A DNA stretch of 9,772 bases from Betaproteobacteria bacterium. Lineage in GTDB: Bacteria; Pseudomonadota; Gammaproteobacteria; Burkholderiales; Burkholderiaceae_C. Where the stretch lies: positions 282 to 10,053 of the forward strand of contig VBDL01000036.1 of the NCBI GenBank assembly GCA_005884255.1. The letters run 5' to 3'. How positions within the stretch are numbered: position 1 is the stretch's first letter; each line of letters starts with the position of its first letter. Both the position numbers and the translations under genes were made by a program. Shown here one piece after another: positions 6,978 through 9,772 of this stretch. The notes below the pieces were generated by a model. It searched no databases. It saw only the letters and a program-made list of their open reading frames with translations, and was not told where the DNA came from.

Positions 6978-7315
6978 CCACGCTGTACGTCGTCGACGAG
7001 CTCGTCGCACGGCCGGGCGATGCGCAGGCCCTGTTGCAGGACTATCTCGAGCGATACGCGCCGGGCGCGCGCGCACGCGGGATGGCGCTCGATCGCGTGC
7101 TGGTGAGTCCGCCGCTGTGGCTGGCGAACGGCTCCAACACGCTGACCATCACGTGGTCGTTGGCCGGCGTGGCGCAGTGGTGGCAGATGCGCGCGCTGGC
7201 CGGCGCCGATGCCGCGGTCGCGGCGTGGTGGGCAGAAATGGACGAGCGCGTCGTGAGCCGCCAGCGCCACTTCATGGCAGCACACGAGGACCTGGAGGCA
7301 CCGATCGATGTTTAG
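6974..7315 (+). CDS. Small protein of unknown function, possible dimeric alpha/beta-barrel type
   Basis: This 113-residue protein matches no family I can name with confidence. It starts TTLYVVDELVARPGDAQALL, a beta strand then a helix preceded by a proline/glycine turn. A second hydrophobic strand follows (NTLTITWSLAG, 56-66), then a Trp-rich segment (QWWQM, AAWWAEMDERV). The order and size resemble ferredoxin-like proteins of the Dabb/ABM/NIPSNAP superfamily, which dimerise into a barrel. No signal peptide or membrane segment is visible. It overlaps the MDR stop by four bases, has GGGGGA six or seven bases upstream, and overlaps the next start by eight bases, so it is firmly part of the operon. 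The fold call is tentative. Confidence 0.75.
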   Translation: MTTLYVVDELVARPGDAQALLQDYLERYAPGARARGMALDRVLVSPPLWLANGSNTLTITWSLAGVAQWWQMRALAGADAAVAAWWAEMDERVVSRQRHFMAAHEDLEAPIDV

Positions 7316-7937
7316 GCTCACCCGACTCGTGCACTTCACCGCCGAGGCGTCGCCCGCCGAGCGCGCCGCGGTCGCTGCGTCGCTGCAGCGCATCAGCGAG
7401 CACCTGCTCGTCGCGCCCACGCTGCCCGGCGTGCACAACGGCGGCGACCTGATCGCGCAGTTCCGCTTCGCCGACGAAGCGCACTGGAAGGCCACAGAGC
7501 CCCGCCTCGCCGCGGTACTCGACGGCCCGAGCGTCGCGCATGTCGACAGCGTGTTCCATGCGGCCGGCTCGGCCGAGGCGAAGGCGCCGCGGCTCGAAGG
7601 CGGCGTTTATCGTGCGCTGTTCCTGTCGATCGACAGCGGTACGGAGCCGGGCGTCGTCGAGCGCTTCGAGGCGGAGATGCGCGCGATGCCGCGCTACATC
7701 GCGCCGATCGCGAATTGCCGGCTCGGCCGCGTCATGCATGCCGGCGGCGCGCGGCGCTGGACCCACGTGTGGGAGCAGGAGTACGCGAGCCTGGCGGACC
7801 TCACCGGTCCCTACATGACACACCCCTACCACTGGGCGTGGGTCGACCGCTGGTTCGATGCCGAGTGCCCGCAGCGCATCGTCGATCCGCTGCTGTGCCA
7901 CAGCTTCTGCGCGCTGCGGCGCAGCGTCCTCGCCTGA
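7308..7937 (+). CDS. Protein with two Dabb-like (stress-responsive alpha/beta-barrel) halves
   Basis: This 209-residue protein looks like two similar halves of about 95 residues. Half one is FRLTRLVHF (2-10), a long helix, then LIAQFRFADEAHWKA and VAHVDSVFH. Half two is YRALFLSID, helix ERFEAEMRAMPRY, then RWTHVWEQEYASLADLTGPY and HPYHWAWVDRW followed by IVDPLLCHSF. The second half in particular has the HP.H pattern and strand/helix order of the Dabb domain, in which two copies form one beta barrel. Some members are cyclases or degrade small aromatics, but no function can be assigned here. A good GGAGG (7294-7298) lies nine bases before the ATG, which overlaps the previous gene by eight bases. 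It is the last gene of the operon, ending in the shared hairpin. Confidence 0.75.
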   Translation: MFRLTRLVHFTAEASPAERAAVAASLQRISEHLLVAPTLPGVHNGGDLIAQFRFADEAHWKATEPRLAAVLDGPSVAHVDSVFHAAGSAEAKAPRLEGGVYRALFLSIDSGTEPGVVERFEAEMRAMPRYIAPIANCRLGRVMHAGGARRWTHVWEQEYASLADLTGPYMTHPYHWAWVDRWFDAECPQRIVDPLLCHSFCALRRSVLA

Positions 7938-7953
7938 GGGCCGCGCTCAGGCG
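7931..7953. terminator. Hairpin shared by two convergent genes, possible bidirectional terminator
   Basis: CGCCTGAG (7931-7938) and CTCAGGCG (7946-7953) form a perfect 8-bp GC-rich stem around the 7-base loop GGCCGCG. Each arm contains the TGA stop of one convergent gene (7935-7937 plus, 7949-7947 minus). There is no T-run on either side, so it is not a classical intrinsic terminator. It could act bidirectionally with Rho or protect both mRNA 3' ends. No other terminator is possible in the 9-base gap. Confidence 0.5.
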
Positions 7954-9137
7954 TTCGGCCGCGCCGCCTTGGGCATGCCCAGCGCCCGCTCGGCGATCAG
8001 GTTCAGCTGGATCTCGTTGCTGCCGGCATAGAGGGTGTCGGAGCGCGCGAACAGCGCGGCTTGCTGCAGCCGCGTGCGCGCTTCATCGCCGCTGCGCACA
8101 TCGCCGTCGACACCCAGCACATCGAGCGCCAGCTTGCCGAGGTCGCGGTGCCAGTTCGACCAGTAGTGCTTGTAGATCATCGCCTCGGGGCGCAGGCGGC
8201 CGTCCTGCGGCCCCGAGAGCATGCGCAGCGCGTTGTAGCGCATCACGCGCAGCCCGGCCCAGGCCTGTGCGATGCGGTCGCGCAGCGCCGGGTCGCGCGC
8301 CGCGCCGTTGCGCTTGGCGGCCTCGATCACCCGTTCGAGCTCGTGCGCGAAGTGCATCTGCTGCCCGAGCGTGGACACGCCGCGTTCGAAGCCGAGCAAC
8401 GCCATGGCGACCGCCCAACCCTCGCCGGGCCGGCCAACGACGTGCTGCGCTGCGGCGCGCGCACCGTCGAAGAACACTTCGTTGAACTCGGTGCCCCCGG
8501 TGAGTTGGCGAATCGGGCGGATCTCGATGCCCGGTTGCGCCAGCGGCACGAGAAGGAAGCTCAGGCCCCGATGGCCGCGCGATCCTGCCTCGCTGCGCGC
8601 GAGCACGAAGATCCAGTCCGACTCGCGTGCCCACGAGGTCCAGACCTTCTGGCCGTGGAGGATCCAGTCGCCGCTGGCCGCGTCGCGCTGCGCGCGCGTC
8701 TGCACGTTGGCGAGGTCGGAGCCTGCACTCGGCTCGGAGAAACCCTGGCACCAGTACTCGGTGCCACTCGCGATGCCGGGCAGAAAGCGCTGGCGTTGTT
8801 CCTCGCTGCCGAGCGCCAGCAGCGTCGGCCCGAGCAGCCCTTCGCCGATGTGGCCGATGCGCCCCGGCCCGCCGGCTCGCGCGTACTCCTCGTGAAAGAT
8901 CACCTGGCGCTCGATGGACAGCGCGCGGCCGCCCCAGGCTTCGGGCCAGCCGACGCAGGTCCAGCGGCCGGCGGCGAGCTCGCGCTCCCAGTCCTTGCGC
9001 AGCTCGGGGTGTGCCTCGTCGTCGCCGGAGCCGCCCCGGTGCTTGAGCACCGCGAAGCGCCCGTTCAGGTGCTCGGCAATCCACAGCGCCACCTCGGCGC
9101 GGAAGGCCTCGTCGTCGGGGGTGAAGGCGAGTTGCAT
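7947..9137 (-). CDS. Acyl-CoA dehydrogenase family protein, catalytic-Glu-bearing subunit
   Basis: This 396-residue flavoprotein family member would introduce an alpha,beta double bond into an acyl-CoA. It has the N-terminal helical domain, the signature QGFSEPSAGSDLANVQTRA (131-149), the strand KVWTSWA (164-170) and RQLTGGTEFNEVFFD (210-224). The C-terminal YEGT glutamate used as base in medium-chain enzymes is replaced: the motif reads YAGSNEIQL, with Ala371. A glutamate at the isovaleryl-CoA dehydrogenase position, Glu251 in GFERG, is the likely base. The usual R..FG..I..FQ segment that contacts FAD across the dimer is missing. This fits the alpha subunit of an alpha2beta2 dehydrogenase with the gene just upstream. 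The start at 9137 follows that gene by eight bases without a Shine-Dalgarno, suggesting reinitiation. Confidence 0.93.
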   Translation of the reverse strand: MQLAFTPDDEAFRAEVALWIAEHLNGRFAVLKHRGGSGDDEAHPELRKDWERELAAGRWTCVGWPEAWGGRALSIERQVIFHEEYARAGGPGRIGHIGEGLLGPTLLALGSEEQRQRFLPGIASGTEYWCQGFSEPSAGSDLANVQTRAQRDAASGDWILHGQKVWTSWARESDWIFVLARSEAGSRGHRGLSFLLVPLAQPGIEIRPIRQLTGGTEFNEVFFDGARAAAQHVVGRPGEGWAVAMALLGFERGVSTLGQQMHFAHELERVIEAAKRNGAARDPALRDRIAQAWAGLRVMRYNALRMLSGPQDGRLRPEAMIYKHYWSNWHRDLGKLALDVLGVDGDVRSGDEARTRLQQAALFARSDTLYAGSNEIQLNLIAERALGMPKAARPNA

Positions 9138-9145
9138 GGGAAGAG

Positions 9146-9772
9146 TCAGTCGAGCAGCGCGCGGGCGATGCGCTCGCGCCACTGCGTCGCGCTGCCGAGC
9201 CAGTGGCCGCCGGCCTGCGCGCGCTTGAAGTACAGGTGCGGGTCGTATTCCCAGGTGAAGCCGACGCCGCCGTGCAGCTGGATCGCCTCCTGCGCGCAGA
9301 AGAAGAAGGCCTCGCTGGCCTGCGCCTTCGCCGCGCCGGCCTCCATCAGCAGCTCAAGCGTCGCCTGCGCCGCGGTGGCCAGCGCCGCCGCGCCGTAGAC
9401 CGCCGATCGCGTGGCTTCGATGCGCACCATCATCTCGGCGCAGCGATGCTTGACGGCCTGGAAGGCGGCGATCGGCTGGCCGAACTGCGTGCGCTCGGCC
9501 ACGTAGGCGAGCGTCAGGTCCAGGCATTGCTGTGCGCCACCGAGCTGTTCGGCCGCCAGCAGCAGCGCGGCCAGGGCGCTGGTGCGTTCGAGGGCGTCGT
9601 GCATGTCAGCGCCAACGTCGACGCGGTCGAGCGGCTGCAGCTGCACGCCGCGCAGCTCGAGCGTCGCGAGGCGGCGCGTCTCGTCCCAGGTCTGCAGCGG
9701 CGCACGGGTCACGCCGCCTTGGGCCCCAGCCACGGCGAACAGGCCGATCTCATCGGCCTCGGCAACGCGGGC
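9146..9772 (-). CDS. Acyl-CoA dehydrogenase, partner subunit, N-terminus outside window
   Basis: The frame is open to the window edge (208 residues visible, first ones ARVAEADEIGLFA), so the N-terminal domain is missing only because of the window. The visible part is the C-terminal helical domain with ERTQFGQPIAAFQ (93-105; Arg94 at the canonical FAD-contacting position) and QLHGGVGFTWEYDPHLYFKR (165-184). It ends after about 24 more residues, without the YEGT/EIQ tail of canonical enzymes, and has no Glu aligned with GFERG of the neighbouring subunit (that stretch reads LLAAEQLGG). It therefore supplies what the downstream dehydrogenase lacks, and vice versa. The two probably form a heterotetramer like the FadE pairs of actinobacterial steroid side-chain breakdown. 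Substrate is unknown; bulky CoA esters are typical for such pairs. Confidence 0.92.
   Translation of the reverse strand, partial: ARVAEADEIGLFAVAGAQGGVTRAPLQTWDETRRLATLELRGVQLQPLDRVDVGADMHDALERTSALAALLLAAEQLGGAQQCLDLTLAYVAERTQFGQPIAAFQAVKHRCAEMMVRIEATRSAVYGAAALATAAQATLELLMEAGAAKAQASEAFFFCAQEAIQLHGGVGFTWEYDPHLYFKRAQAGGHWLGSATQWRERIARALLD

Noticed and set aside
9137..9182. GTG start at 9182 for the downstream acyl-CoA dehydrogenase
   Set aside because: The added residues are Arg-rich, overlap the upstream gene and do not resemble the family. MQLAFTPDDEAF at 9137 is the typical beginning.
8061..9398. 445-codon plus-strand open frame opposite both acyl-CoA dehydrogenase genes
   Set aside because: It spans the junction of two real genes on the other strand. 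Its composition is that of a GC-rich shadow frame, with no family motif.

Overview
The window is very GC-rich, densely packed proteobacterial chromosomal DNA with strong G/C preference at third codon positions. The protein types (a three-enzyme meta-cleavage lower pathway, DHRS1-like SDR, paired acyl-CoA dehydrogenases) and the base composition fit a Burkholderiales-type betaproteobacterium best. That placement is inference; no rRNA or other phylogenetic marker is present. I see no tRNA, rRNA, CRISPR array, insertion sequence or obvious pseudogene, and no gap between genes exceeds 90 bases.

Region 1 (1-3644, minus strand) reads, in transcription order: 2-oxopent-4-enoate hydratase (mhpD type), acylating acetaldehyde dehydrogenase (mhpF type), 4-hydroxy-2-oxovalerate aldolase (mhpE type), cysD (ATP sulfurylase small subunit) and the first nine codons of what is probably cysN. 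The first three convert a 2-hydroxypentadienoate-type ring-cleavage product to pyruvate and acetyl-CoA. Unexpectedly, the sulfate-activation genes follow with a 4-base ATGA overlap, so they are translationally coupled to the aldolase.

Region 2 (3733-7937, plus strand) is a tight divergent operon of six genes: a SnoaL/NTF2-like protein that keeps the Tyr/Asp/His pattern of the bile-acid dehydratase BaiE, two short-chain dehydrogenases, a zinc-free quinone-oxidoreductase-type MDR, a small protein of unknown function, and a protein that looks like two fused Dabb-like alpha/beta-barrel halves. The 88-base gap between regions 1 and 2 contains a perfect 20-bp inverted repeat, exactly 34 bases from each start codon. 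It is a convincing shared operator.

Region 3 (7947-9772, minus strand) holds two adjacent acyl-CoA dehydrogenase genes that converge on region 2. Each lacks complementary parts of the canonical active site, as in the alpha2beta2 dehydrogenases of steroid side-chain catabolism; the upstream one runs off the window. The convergent stop codons lie only 9 bases apart, and both are embedded in the arms of one 8-bp hairpin.

Together this looks like part of a catabolic island for a hydroxylated or oxo-substituted cyclic substrate that ends in CoA-ester beta-oxidation and meta-cleavage products. Steroids, bile acids, terpenoids and alkyl-aromatics are all possible. The ring-cleavage enzyme, CoA ligase and regulator are not in view, so the substrate cannot be named. 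The most novel-looking points are the fusion of sulfate activation to a catabolic operon and the uncharacterised six-gene redox/dehydratase/barrel-protein operon under a common operator.
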